Shown here: positions 34,908 to 43,303 of the stretch, piece after piece
Layout of the letters: each line of letters starts with the position of its first letter
How positions within the stretch are numbered: position 1 is the first letter of the stretch
Source: Stenotrophomonas sp. UBA7346
GTDB taxonomy: Bacteria; Pseudomonadota; Gammaproteobacteria; Xanthomonadales; Xanthomonadaceae
Reading direction: 5' to 3'
Length of the DNA stretch: 64,000 nt
Assembly (NCBI GenBank): GCA_002471015.1
Contig: DKPB01000001.1
Location: forward strand, 18,282 to 82,281
The notes under the pieces: model-generated
What the model was told of the DNA's origin: nothing
Seen by the model: the letters and a program-made list of their open reading frames with translations, nothing else
Database searches by the model: none
Translations under genes and position numbers: made by a program

Positions 34908-36005
34908 ATGTTGTTCGACACCCTCGAGACCTCCGGCCATGAGCAGGTCCTGTTCTGCCAGAACCGTGACGCCGGCCTGAAGGCCATCATTGCCATCCAC
35001 AACACTACCCTCGGCCCGGCCCTGGGCGGCGTACGCATGCGTCCCTACGCCAACACCGATGACGCGCTGCGCGACGTGTTGCGCCTGAGCCGCACGATGA
35101 CCTACAAGAACGCCCTGGCCGGGCTGAATGTGGGCGGCGGCAAGGCGGTGATCATCGGCGACCCCAGGACCGCCAAGAGCGAAGTCCTGTTCCGCGCCTT
35201 CGGCCGCCAGGTGGAAGCCCTCGCCGGCCGCTACATCACTGCAGAGGACGTGGGCACCGACGTCAACGACATGGAGAACATCTACCTGGAGACCGGCTAT
35301 GTCACCGGCGTACACCAGGTCCATGGCGGCTCCGGCGACCCGGCTCCGTTTACCGCCTATGGCGCGTTGCAGGCGCTGATGGCCTCGGTCAAGCGCAAGT
35401 TCGGCCATGAGGAAATCGGCAAGCTCAGCATCGCCGTGCAGGGCCTGGGTCATATCGGCATGGAGCTGGTGAAGCTGCTGCGCGAGCGCGGCGCCAAGCT
35501 CTACGTCACCGACCTGGACCCGGTGCTGGTACAGAAGGCCGTGTCTGAATACGGCTGCGAGGCGGTCAAGCCCGACGCCATCTATGACGTGGCCGCCGAC
35601 GTGTTCGCGCCCTGCGCGATGGAGGGCGCCATCGACATGGCCACGCTGGAGCGGCTCAAGGCCAAGGTCATCTGCGGCACCGCCAACAACCAGCTGGCCA
35701 GCCATGCGGTCGGCGATGAGCTGTACAAGCGCGGCGTGCTGTGGGCGCCGGACTACGCGGTCAACGCCGGTGGCGTGATGAACGTGTCGCTGGAGATCGA
35801 TGGCTACAACCGCGAGCGGGCGATGCGGCTGATCCGCAGCATCTACCACAACCTCGACAAGATCTTTGACCAGTCCGAACGCGACGACGTTTCCCCGCAG
35901 CGCGCGGCCGACCGTATCGCCGAAAGCCGGCTGGAAGCCATCGGCAAACTGAAGATGCCGATGGGCCGTTCGGTGCCGCGCATGAACCGCCTGCGCGGCG
36001 AATAA
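34908..36005 (+). CDS. Leucine/valine dehydrogenase (Glu/Leu/Phe/Val dehydrogenase family)
   Basis: 365 residues, the usual length for leucine dehydrogenase. Substrate-domain motifs are GPALGGVRMRPY and the catalytic-lysine region LNVGGGKAVIIGD. The NAD-binding domain has VQGLGHIGMELVKLL near residue 178. NYAV-like DYAVNAGGVMN closes the active site. It oxidatively deaminates Leu, Val or Ile to 2-oxo acids. The divergent icmF gene acts on isobutyryl-CoA, the product of valine breakdown, so the two fit one branched-chain network. Confidence 0.9.
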   Translation: MLFDTLETSGHEQVLFCQNRDAGLKAIIAIHNTTLGPALGGVRMRPYANTDDALRDVLRLSRTMTYKNALAGLNVGGGKAVIIGDPRTAKSEVLFRAFGRQVEALAGRYITAEDVGTDVNDMENIYLETGYVTGVHQVHGGSGDPAPFTAYGALQALMASVKRKFGHEEIGKLSIAVQGLGHIGMELVKLLRERGAKLYVTDLDPVLVQKAVSEYGCEAVKPDAIYDVAADVFAPCAMEGAIDMATLERLKAKVICGTANNQLASHAVGDELYKRGVLWAPDYAVNAGGVMNVSLEIDGYNRERAMRLIRSIYHNLDKIFDQSERDDVSPQRAADRIAESRLEAIGKLKMPMGRSVPRMNRLRGE

Positions 36006-36022
36006 GCCGCACGGCAAGAACA

Positions 36023-36055
36023 CCGAAGGCGGGCGATTCTCTCGCCCGCCTTCGG
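36023..36055 (+). terminator. Terminator hairpin after leucine dehydrogenase
   Basis: A 13-bp stem CGAAGGCGGGCGA / TCGCCCGCCTTCG with loop TTCTC, followed by GCGTTTC. The short T tract makes it moderately strong; it lies between two convergent genes and may serve both. Confidence 0.75.
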
Positions 36056-36084
36056 CGTTTCAGCCAGCCATAACGGCCGCCGGC

Positions 36085-38910
36085 TCAGAAACCCTGACGC
36101 AGGCGCAGCGAGACCTGCCGGTTGTCGCCACGCGGGCCGAAACGTTGGTCGTAGCCCAGCGACAGCCGCGTATTGCGCGCCAGCCACGAGTCCACTGACA
36201 GGCCAAACAAGCCCCCCGAACGCGACGGCTGCAGGCCGGCAATCGGTGCCCAGGCATCCACGCCGACAAAACTGGCATCCAGGCTCAGGCCATTGCCGCC
36301 CAGCGCCTGCTGCCATTCGGCATAGCCGTTGAACGCCACCTGCTTCCACAGGTATTGCCCGCGCACGCCCGCCAGCGCCTGCACGCGGGTGCTGCTCCAG
36401 TCATCGGCACGCAGGCCAAACCCATAGCCACCCTGCTCGCGGAAGCCGTCACTGGCCACACGGCTGTAGTCCGCGCCCAGGTAGGGCGTCAGCTGCGCCC
36501 TGCCCTGGCCCAGCCGATAGCCCGCCTCCACGCTGCTGGTCAGGAAATTTCCCCGGTAACGGGTATGCACGCCGGCGCGTTCACTGCCCAGCAACAGGCC
36601 GCGGTCCAGCTCGCGCTGGTACTGGCCAACCCCCGCCTGGCCCAGCACATAGGCCGCACCCGACGACCAGCCGGCATACAGCTGCGACTGGGTCTGGCGG
36701 TCACGGCTGCGGCCCTGGCTGGCCTCGACCATGCTGTTGGCATGGGTCTGACCAAACGCGACACCCAGCACGGCGTTGCCAGAGAGCAACGTCTGGCTGC
36801 CCATCATCCAGCCACCTACGTTGTAATCACTGCCCAGGTAACTACCCTGGCCGCCATTTCCCAGCGAACGCATCCAACTGCTCTGTGCTGTCGAAGTGGC
36901 ACGGCTTTCGGCCACCTGTGCCGACAATGCGCGTCGGCCCATGTCGATGGTATCGAAGGTCATTGCAGTAGCAGCGGCATGGGCCTGCCCTGACAAGCTG
37001 TCCAAGCTGCGGTGCAAGCCCTGCACGCCGCCATCAACCTGCTGCAGTGCTGCTGCTGCCGCGCCGAAGCTCCCGTTCAGACCAGCGATGTTGCCATCAA
37101 GCTGTTCGAAAACCTGCTCCACGCGCACAGCCGATGCCATCGTGCGGGCACTGGTCGCGTTGCCAACAGCCGAAGTCACGCTGATCCGGTCGATATCAAG
37201 CCAGACGGTGTTGGCGTCGTAGCCGTAATCGGCCTGCAGCAGGCTGAAGCCTACGTTGATGGGCACGAGCACGGGCTCACTGAACTGCCCTGTCAAACCG
37301 CCATCAGCACGCACCAGATCCTGACGTACGCCATCTCGCGGCACATAACCGCTGATCGCATTGCCCAGGGTCAAGGTCCCATCGAGGGAAGCGGTACCAG
37401 TGACATGCAGTGCATTGGCACCCAATGACGTATAGATCCTGCCCCCGGCGTGCTGCACGTAATTACCCTGGATGGTGGCAGTGCCGCTGTCACCAACCAC
37501 GATGACAATACCGGCATTGTCGACGTTGCCGATCACCCGACTGTCCCGCACGAATGTCAGGCTGGGTGGAGATAGCCAGGTCACGGGGTTGATGCTGACA
37601 TTGGACCTGATTGAAGCCCCGTCATCCAGAAAGATATTGCCCTGCTCGATTCGCGTATCACCGGAATAGGTATTTTTCCCCGATAAGGTCAACGCTCCCC
37701 GTCCACGTTTGATCAATCCACCCGCGCCCGAGATGTCGTTGCTCCATACCGAGCCCAGCCCCAGGATGGAGACGTCAACCACCACATCACCCCAATCAAA
37801 CTTTGCCGGCCCCTTGATCGCCTTGCCGATGTTGAGCAGGCCATAGCCGAACACGGCGTCCGGGCCGACCTCACCCAGATCGGTGGCCGTACCCAGCAGG
37901 GTCTGCCGCACCAGGTCGTTGTTGAAATAGGGAAACGCTTCCCACACCACCGCCGCTGCACCGGAGACCAGCGGCGCAGCGTAGGAAGTACCGCTGCCGT
38001 AGTAGTACTTCAGGTTGTCAGCCGTGCTTTCTTCGCCGACAAAGGCCACCGTACCCGGGGCCACCAGGCAGTAGTTCTTCGCCACGCCGCAGGCATTGGA
38101 ATAGGACGCCAGCTGGGTGGGCTTGGCAGTATCCAGGGCCGCCACCGCCAACCAGCCCTGTTCCAGGTCGGCCGCCTCCCGCGTGCCGTTCACCCCCGGC
38201 TGGCTGGGAAGGGCCGCCATGTCCGAGGGATTGGGCTTGGATTCGTTGCCGGTGGCAAACACCACCAGCCCATCATGATCGATGATGAAAGGACGATATT
38301 CAGCGGCGATCTGCGCGGTCACCGTGGGACGCGTCCAGTACAGGCCGCCCCAGGAGTTGTTCATGATCCGCACGTCATCGTGGATCAGCTGGTTGTGGAT
38401 GCCGGTCATGCCCAGCGCGCCGGTTACCTCATTGCCGTTACCGGAGCCGTCATCCTTGGGCGATTCGTCGGCAATGATGCGCACGGACACGATCTCCGCG
38501 CCGGGCGCGATCCCGCCCGGCCAGCTGCCGGCGGCATTGCCTGCGGCCAACTGCGCAACTGTTGTGCCATGGCCAACCACGTCGTCGATCGCCAGATTGT
38601 TGGGCGGCGAGCTGACCGCGTTGTAATTGGCCACCACACGACCGGCCAGGGTGGGATGGTTGCGCATCACCCCCGAGTCGATCACGCCGATACGATAGCC
38701 CTTGCCGGTCAGGCCTGCTTCCTTGGCCGGACCTGCATTGGTCAATGCCAGGTGGGCATCCCAGGCCGGCTGCGGGGTGGTGGGTGCCGGTGGTGTGGTC
38801 GGGACGGTGGGGGGCGGGTCCGATCTGGTCCCGCTACCACCGCCGCACGCGACCAATCCCAGCGCCAGGGCGCTGGCCAATGCATTACGTACCGCTGTCC
38901 TGCTTTCCAT
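36085..38910 (-). CDS. Subtilisin-like autotransporter serine protease
   Basis: 941 residues. The ATG at 38910 is chosen because GGAGAGA lies eight bases upstream. The N-terminal signal ends LGLVACGGGS, a possible lipobox. The S8 peptidase triad is Asp78 (GVIDSGV), His114 (GHGTTVAQ) and Ser in GSGTSYAAPLVSG near 310. A passenger beta-helix region (TLSGKNTYSGDTRIEQG) follows. The C-terminal autotransporter barrel of about 270 residues ends in VSLRLRQGF with the terminal Phe. The protein would be exported and its protease domain displayed or released at the cell surface. Confidence 0.92.
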   Translation of the reverse strand: MESRTAVRNALASALALGLVACGGGSGTRSDPPPTVPTTPPAPTTPQPAWDAHLALTNAGPAKEAGLTGKGYRIGVIDSGVMRNHPTLAGRVVANYNAVSSPPNNLAIDDVVGHGTTVAQLAAGNAAGSWPGGIAPGAEIVSVRIIADESPKDDGSGNGNEVTGALGMTGIHNQLIHDDVRIMNNSWGGLYWTRPTVTAQIAAEYRPFIIDHDGLVVFATGNESKPNPSDMAALPSQPGVNGTREAADLEQGWLAVAALDTAKPTQLASYSNACGVAKNYCLVAPGTVAFVGEESTADNLKYYYGSGTSYAAPLVSGAAAVVWEAFPYFNNDLVRQTLLGTATDLGEVGPDAVFGYGLLNIGKAIKGPAKFDWGDVVVDVSILGLGSVWSNDISGAGGLIKRGRGALTLSGKNTYSGDTRIEQGNIFLDDGASIRSNVSINPVTWLSPPSLTFVRDSRVIGNVDNAGIVIVVGDSGTATIQGNYVQHAGGRIYTSLGANALHVTGTASLDGTLTLGNAISGYVPRDGVRQDLVRADGGLTGQFSEPVLVPINVGFSLLQADYGYDANTVWLDIDRISVTSAVGNATSARTMASAVRVEQVFEQLDGNIAGLNGSFGAAAAALQQVDGGVQGLHRSLDSLSGQAHAAATAMTFDTIDMGRRALSAQVAESRATSTAQSSWMRSLGNGGQGSYLGSDYNVGGWMMGSQTLLSGNAVLGVAFGQTHANSMVEASQGRSRDRQTQSQLYAGWSSGAAYVLGQAGVGQYQRELDRGLLLGSERAGVHTRYRGNFLTSSVEAGYRLGQGRAQLTPYLGADYSRVASDGFREQGGYGFGLRADDWSSTRVQALAGVRGQYLWKQVAFNGYAEWQQALGGNGLSLDASFVGVDAWAPIAGLQPSRSGGLFGLSVDSWLARNTRLSLGYDQRFGPRGDNRQVSLRLRQGF

Positions 38911-39085
38911 ACCGTTTCTCTCCATGTGGCATGTCCCCAATTCAGGTATTACCGTGCTTCGGTCCGTGATCACCCACCTTCTATACTGCAGGTACAAGCA
39001 GAGCTCCCCGGGATGTGCCGTTGGTCCAATAGGCCGGATCCTGTGGACATCCGATAATCGTCGCTAGATATAACCGAGATTGCCC

Positions 39086-40261
39086 ATGTCTGACATCGTC
39101 ATCGCTGCCGCAAAACGTACTGCCATCGGTTCCTTCCTTGGACAGTTCAACGGCGTCCCCACTCCCACCTTGGGTGCCACTGCCATCAGCGCCGCCATCG
39201 CGCAATCCGGCATCGCCGCTGCCGACGTATCCGAGGTCATCATGGGCTGCGTACTGCCGGCCAACCTGGGCCAGGCCCCGGCCCGCCAGGCTTCGCTGGC
39301 CGCCGGCCTGCCCACCAGTACCGGTGCCACCACCCTCAACAAGGTCTGCGGCTCGGGCATGAAGGCCATCATGCTGGGCCATGACCTGATCAAGGCCGGT
39401 TCGGCCAGCATCGTGGTTGCCGGCGGCATGGAGTCCATGTCCAACGCCCCGCACATGCTGCCCAACTCACGCACCGGCAACCGCTACGGCAACTTCCAGG
39501 CCGTGGACCACATGGCATGGGATGGCCTGACCAACCCGTACGACGGCCAGGCCATGGGCGTGTTTGCCGAAGCCACCGTGGCCAAGTTCGGCTTCACCCG
39601 CGAAGAACAGGATGCCTACGCCATCGAGTCGGTGACCCGTGCCCAGGCCGCACAGGCCAATGGCGCCTTCAACGACGAAATCGTCGCGGTCAAGGTTGCC
39701 ACCCGCAAGGGCGAGGCCGAGTTCAACCAGGACGAGCAGCCGGGCAAGTCGGACATCGCCAAGATCCCGACCCTGCGCCCGGCCTTCAAAAAGGACGGCA
39801 GCGTCACCGCCGCCAGTTCCTCCAGTATTTCCGATGGTGCCGCCGCACTGGTGCTGCTGTCGGCCGAGGACGCCGCCAGCCGCGGCGTGCAGCCGCTGGC
39901 CCGCATTGCCGCCCATGCCACCTTCTCGCAGGAGCCGGAGTGGTTCACCACCGCGCCGATCGGTGCGATCACCAAGGTTCTGGAGAAGGCCGGCTGGTCG
40001 ATCGACCAGGTGGACCTGTTCGAGATCAATGAAGCATTTGCCGTCGTGGCGATGGCGCCGATCCGCGAACTGGGCATTCCGCATGCCAAGGTCAACGTCA
40101 ATGGCGGTGCCTGCGCACTGGGTCATCCGATCGGCGCATCCGGTGCCCGCTTGGTGGTTACGCTGGTAAATGCATTGCGCACACGCGGCCTCAAGCGTGG
40201 CGTTGCGTCGCTCTGCATCGGCGGCGGCGAAGCAACCGCTATCGCCATTGAATTGATTTAA
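39086..40261 (+). CDS. Acetyl-CoA C-acetyltransferase (thiolase)
   Basis: 391 residues from MSDIVIAAAK. Cys88 in NKVCGSGMKA is the acyl-enzyme nucleophile; NGGACALGHPIGASGAR gives the active-site His, and SLCIGGGEATA the second Cys. This is the biosynthetic/degradative AtoB/PhaA type that interconverts two acetyl-CoA and acetoacetyl-CoA. No phaB or phaC neighbour is present, so it may serve acetoacetate or beta-oxidation metabolism rather than PHB. The preceding TTG at 39080 is less likely as start. Confidence 0.93.
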   Translation: MSDIVIAAAKRTAIGSFLGQFNGVPTPTLGATAISAAIAQSGIAAADVSEVIMGCVLPANLGQAPARQASLAAGLPTSTGATTLNKVCGSGMKAIMLGHDLIKAGSASIVVAGGMESMSNAPHMLPNSRTGNRYGNFQAVDHMAWDGLTNPYDGQAMGVFAEATVAKFGFTREEQDAYAIESVTRAQAAQANGAFNDEIVAVKVATRKGEAEFNQDEQPGKSDIAKIPTLRPAFKKDGSVTAASSSSISDGAAALVLLSAEDAASRGVQPLARIAAHATFSQEPEWFTTAPIGAITKVLEKAGWSIDQVDLFEINEAFAVVAMAPIRELGIPHAKVNVNGGACALGHPIGASGARLVVTLVNALRTRGLKRGVASLCIGGGEATAIAIELI

Positions 40262-40303
40262 TTGAAAAATCCAAGATTTTTCTGAACCTGAATGCGGGAC
40301 CGC

Positions 40304-40331
40304 TTGACAGTCAAAATGGGCTTGTCATCAT
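40304..40331 (+). promoter_or_regulatory. Sigma-70 type promoter for the first Ala-rich lipoprotein
   Basis: A perfect -35 TTGACA (40304-40309), 16-bp spacer and CATCAT (40326-40331) as -10, leaving an untranslated leader of about 45 bases. The -10 has four of six consensus bases. Confidence 0.6.
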
Positions 40332-40382
40332 GTTCCCGGCGCGCAATGGCGCGTTGCCAAATTTCACGACGAGGATTCACTA

Positions 40383-40724
40383 ATGAGCATCAACAAGCTG
40401 CTGATCGCGATGACCCTGGGTCTGGCCCTGGCTGCCTGCTCGAAGCAGGAACAGGCTGCTGACGCTGCCGCCGACGCAAACCAGGCTGCTGCCGAAGCCC
40501 AGGTCGCTGCTGACCAGGCCGCTACCGCCGGTGCTGCTACCGCCGACGCTGCCCAGGCTGCTGCCGACACCGCCGCCACCGCTGCTGACGCCGCTGGCGA
40601 AGCTGCTGGCGCCGCTGCTGCTGCCACCACCGACGCCGCTGCCGGCGCCGCTGCTGACGCTGCCAAGGCTGCTGAAGACGTGGCCGGCCAGGCCAAGGAC
40701 GCTGCTGAAGAAGCCAAGAAGTAA
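40383..40724 (+). CDS. Ala-rich small lipoprotein, coiled-coil, copy 1
   Basis: 113 residues. MSINKLLIAMTLGLALAACSK is a lipoprotein signal with lipobox LAAC. The mature part is over half alanine with regularly spaced Asp, Glu, Gln and Thr and ends in EEAKK, predicting one long helix or coiled coil in the envelope. The size and helical design recall Lpp-like or LEA-like lipoproteins, but I see no sequence family. A strong promoter and terminator flank it, so it is a single-gene unit, probably highly expressed. Confidence 0.88.
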   Translation: MSINKLLIAMTLGLALAACSKQEQAADAAADANQAAAEAQVAADQAATAGAATADAAQAAADTAATAADAAGEAAGAAAAATTDAAAGAAADAAKAAEDVAGQAKDAAEEAKK

Positions 40725-40750
40725 TAACTTCTGCTTCCAAGCTAGTCTTG

Positions 40751-40783
40751 AAAAAGCCGCTGGTTCGCCAGCGGCTTTTTTTA
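40751..40783 (+). terminator. Strong Rho-independent terminator
   Basis: Stem AAAAAGCCGCTGG-TTCG-CCAGCGGCTTTTT followed by TTTA, 26 bp after the lipoprotein stop. Confidence 0.95.
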
Positions 40784-40935
40784 TTGGCGTTCGCCGCCCC
40801 CATGGGCAGAGTTCGAACTCGCCTGCACAAGCACCCTGCGATTGTTGCCGCCCAGTCAGCTCGGATTCTCACTTTTGACGCGATCTGAATACGCTGCCAC
40901 CTAGGCTGTGCGCGTACCTCAATCAGGAGAGCGCA

Positions 40936-41331
40936 ATGAAGCTGTATATCCCGCTGTTGACCGCAGGTCTGGTGCTGGCCCTGGCAGGCTGCAACGACCC
41001 CAACGCCGAACAGGCCAAGCAGGATGCTGCAGCGGCTGCGGAGCATGCTGGCGACGCCGCCCGCAATGCGGCTGAATCTGCCGCTGACGCCACCCGCGAG
41101 GCAGGTGACCAGGCCGCCGCAGCCACCCGCGAAGCGGCTGCAGAATCCCAGCAGGCGCTGGACAACGCTGCTGCCGCCACCAAGGAGGCCGCCGCCGATG
41201 CGTCCGCTTCGGCCAAGGAAGCCGCGGCCGATGCCAGTGCCGCAACTGCCAACGCTGCACAGAAGGTAGCCGACAAGGCGGAAGATGCTGCCGCAGCCGC
41301 TCGGCAGAAGGCCAACGAAGCCAAGCATTGA
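40936..41331 (+). CDS. Ala-rich small lipoprotein, coiled-coil, copy 2
   Basis: 131 residues with lipobox LAGC after MKLYIPLLTAGLVLALA and AGGAGAG upstream of the ATG. The mature part repeats AA(A/E)xxxxEAA(A/D)xA units (ATREAGDQAAAATREAAAES, ATKEAAADASASAKEAAADA) of about 11 residues. This 11-residue periodicity is the signature of amphipathic LEA-like or apolipoprotein-like helices. It looks like a divergent relative of the lipoprotein upstream, separated by a terminator, so the two are regulated separately. A TTGACG at 40875-40880 may be its -35 box. Confidence 0.88.
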   Translation: MKLYIPLLTAGLVLALAGCNDPNAEQAKQDAAAAAEHAGDAARNAAESAADATREAGDQAAAATREAAAESQQALDNAAAATKEAAADASASAKEAAADASAATANAAQKVADKAEDAAAAARQKANEAKH

Positions 41332-41339
41332 TAGACTGG

Positions 41340-41373
41340 CCACGCAGTCACCTTGATGAAGGTGACTGCGTGG
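41340..41373 (+). terminator. Perfect 15-bp hairpin after the second Ala-rich lipoprotein
   Basis: CCACGCAGTCACCTT-GATG-AAGGTGACTGCGTGG with no mismatch, nine bases after the stop. No T tract follows, so it could be a transcript-stabilising or Rho-assisted structure rather than a classical terminator. Confidence 0.6.
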
Positions 41374-41493
41374 TTGCATGCAGTATGCGTGTTGCCGCGA
41401 GGAACCGGGGGCCACAAGCGCCTGGATCGGCAGGCAGGCAGCGTGTTGCGGGCAACGCGTTGGCGGCCATATCCATCACGTGATCAGGTGGCA

Positions 41494-43191
41494 ATGCAAC
41501 AACGCGCCGGCAGTAAAATCGCACTGGTGTTCTCTGCCCTGGTATTCGTCGCCATCGGCATCGGTGTGTTCGTGGGTACCCGCCACTTCATTGCCGACTC
41601 CCGCCTGGTCGCCCATACCCACGAAGTCATCGGTCGCATCGACGAAATCCAATCGCAGGTACTGGATGCCGAATCGGCCGAGCGCGGCTACCTGCTTACC
41701 GGCAGCCCGGCCTATCTGATCGACTACCAGCTCAGCGTGGAGCGCCTGCCCCTGCTGCTGAGCACCTTGTCCAAGTCCATCACCGACAATCCCGACCAGA
41801 CCCGCAACGCTGCCAGGCTGGGAGAACTGGTGCATCGTCGCCTGCAGCAGATCCAGCATGTCGTCGACATCTATGACAGCCAAGGTCTGGAAGCGGCGCG
41901 CACGGCCATCAACCAGAACGCCTTCCGCACCACCAGCGCGATCCGCGAGCAGGTGCGGACCATGGTCGAGGAAGAACACACCCTGCTGGTTGAACGTGCC
42001 GCCAGTTCACGGCGCAGCGCCGACCTGTTGCTGGGCCTTGCCATTGCCGGCATCCCTTTCGGCCTGGCCGTGGTGGCCTCGGTGTACGGCATTCTGTTGT
42101 CCGAGCTGCGCCGCCGCAGCCGCGCCGAGCGCCGCGCCGCCAGTGCCAGCCTGCAGCTGGCAGACAACCTGGCGCAGCTGGAGCGTTCCAGTGCCGATCT
42201 GCAGACCCTGGGCCGCTACACCGGCCTGCTGCAGAGCTGCGCCAGCCCGGAGGAGGCATTGGAGATCAGCGCGCGCACGCTGGAGTCACTGCTACCGGGC
42301 ATCGCTGGCTCCATCTACCTGCTGCGCGCCTCCAATGACCGTGCCGAGAACATCGTCAGCTGGGGCCTGCCACTGGTGGACACCACCGCCTTCCTCGCCC
42401 CCGGCGACTGCTGGGCGCTGCGCCGTGGCCAACCGCATCTGCTCGAGGATCTGCACAGTGGCGCCAGTTGCCCCCACATCGGCCCCCCCGCAGAAGGACA
42501 AAGCGTGGCTACCGCCTGCATACCGATGGCGGCCCAGGGGCAGCAGATTGGCTTCCTGTTCCTGTGCGGCCCTGGCCCCGGGCCATTGCCCCGGCTGGCG
42601 GTCGCCGAATCGGCGATGGAGCAGTTGTCGCTGGCGCTGAGCAATCTGCGCCTGCGCGAATCACTGCGCCTGCAATCCATCCGCGATCCACTCACCGGCC
42701 TGTACAACCGCCGCTACCTGGAAGAATCGCTGGCACGCGAGATCGCCCGCTGCGGCAGGCGCAATTTCCCGCTGTCGGTATTGATGCTGGACGTGGACCA
42801 TTTCAAGCAATTCAACGATACCCACGGCCATGCCGGCGGCGATGCCGTGCTGGCGGCGGTGGGGCAACTGTTGAGCCCGCGCCTGCGCGGCGAGGACATC
42901 GCCTGCCGCTATGGCGGCGAGGAATTTACGGTGATCCTGCCCGAGTCGGACAGCACCGATGCGCACCGCTATGCGGAGGAACTGCGGCTGGCGATATCGC
43001 AGCTTGCGGTGCCGTTCTCCGGCAAGCCGCTACCTTCGGTGACCGCCTCGATCGGGCTTGCCACCTACCCCACCGACGGGGTCGTGGGCCTGACCCTGCT
43101 GCGCAAGGCCGACGCGGCCCTGTACCGGGCCAAGCGCAATGGCCGCAACCGGGTGGCCGGTTTCGACGCCCCCCTGGACGGCATGGGCTGA
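41494..43191 (+). CDS. Membrane diguanylate cyclase with CHASE3 and GAF domains
   Basis: 565 residues from MQQRAGSK, with AGGTGG upstream. Two helices (about residues 8-28 and 180-200) enclose a CHASE3-type periplasmic domain (LDAESAERGYLLTGSPAYL). A GAF domain spans about residues 240-385. The C-terminal GGDEF domain has RDPLTGLYNRRYLEESL and the active-site RYGGEEF near residue 475. RxxD of the inhibitory site is not obvious. It makes cyclic-di-GMP in response to an envelope signal that is unknown. Confidence 0.92.
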   Translation: MQQRAGSKIALVFSALVFVAIGIGVFVGTRHFIADSRLVAHTHEVIGRIDEIQSQVLDAESAERGYLLTGSPAYLIDYQLSVERLPLLLSTLSKSITDNPDQTRNAARLGELVHRRLQQIQHVVDIYDSQGLEAARTAINQNAFRTTSAIREQVRTMVEEEHTLLVERAASSRRSADLLLGLAIAGIPFGLAVVASVYGILLSELRRRSRAERRAASASLQLADNLAQLERSSADLQTLGRYTGLLQSCASPEEALEISARTLESLLPGIAGSIYLLRASNDRAENIVSWGLPLVDTTAFLAPGDCWALRRGQPHLLEDLHSGASCPHIGPPAEGQSVATACIPMAAQGQQIGFLFLCGPGPGPLPRLAVAESAMEQLSLALSNLRLRESLRLQSIRDPLTGLYNRRYLEESLAREIARCGRRNFPLSVLMLDVDHFKQFNDTHGHAGGDAVLAAVGQLLSPRLRGEDIACRYGGEEFTVILPESDSTDAHRYAEELRLAISQLAVPFSGKPLPSVTASIGLATYPTDGVVGLTLLRKADAALYRAKRNGRNRVAGFDAPLDGMG

Positions 43192-43303
43192 GCGAACCGC
43201 AACCGGTAGCGGCCAAGGGTCACGACGCTCATCCGGCGCCGGCACGTTCCACAATCAGGCACCGCCATGCCCGGCGTTTCACGATGGCCACCGGCTGCAC
43301 GGA

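Noticed and set aside
39086..40261. PHB synthesis operon around the thiolase
   Set aside because: No phaB, phaC or phasin gene is adjacent; the neighbours are an autotransporter and lipoproteins.
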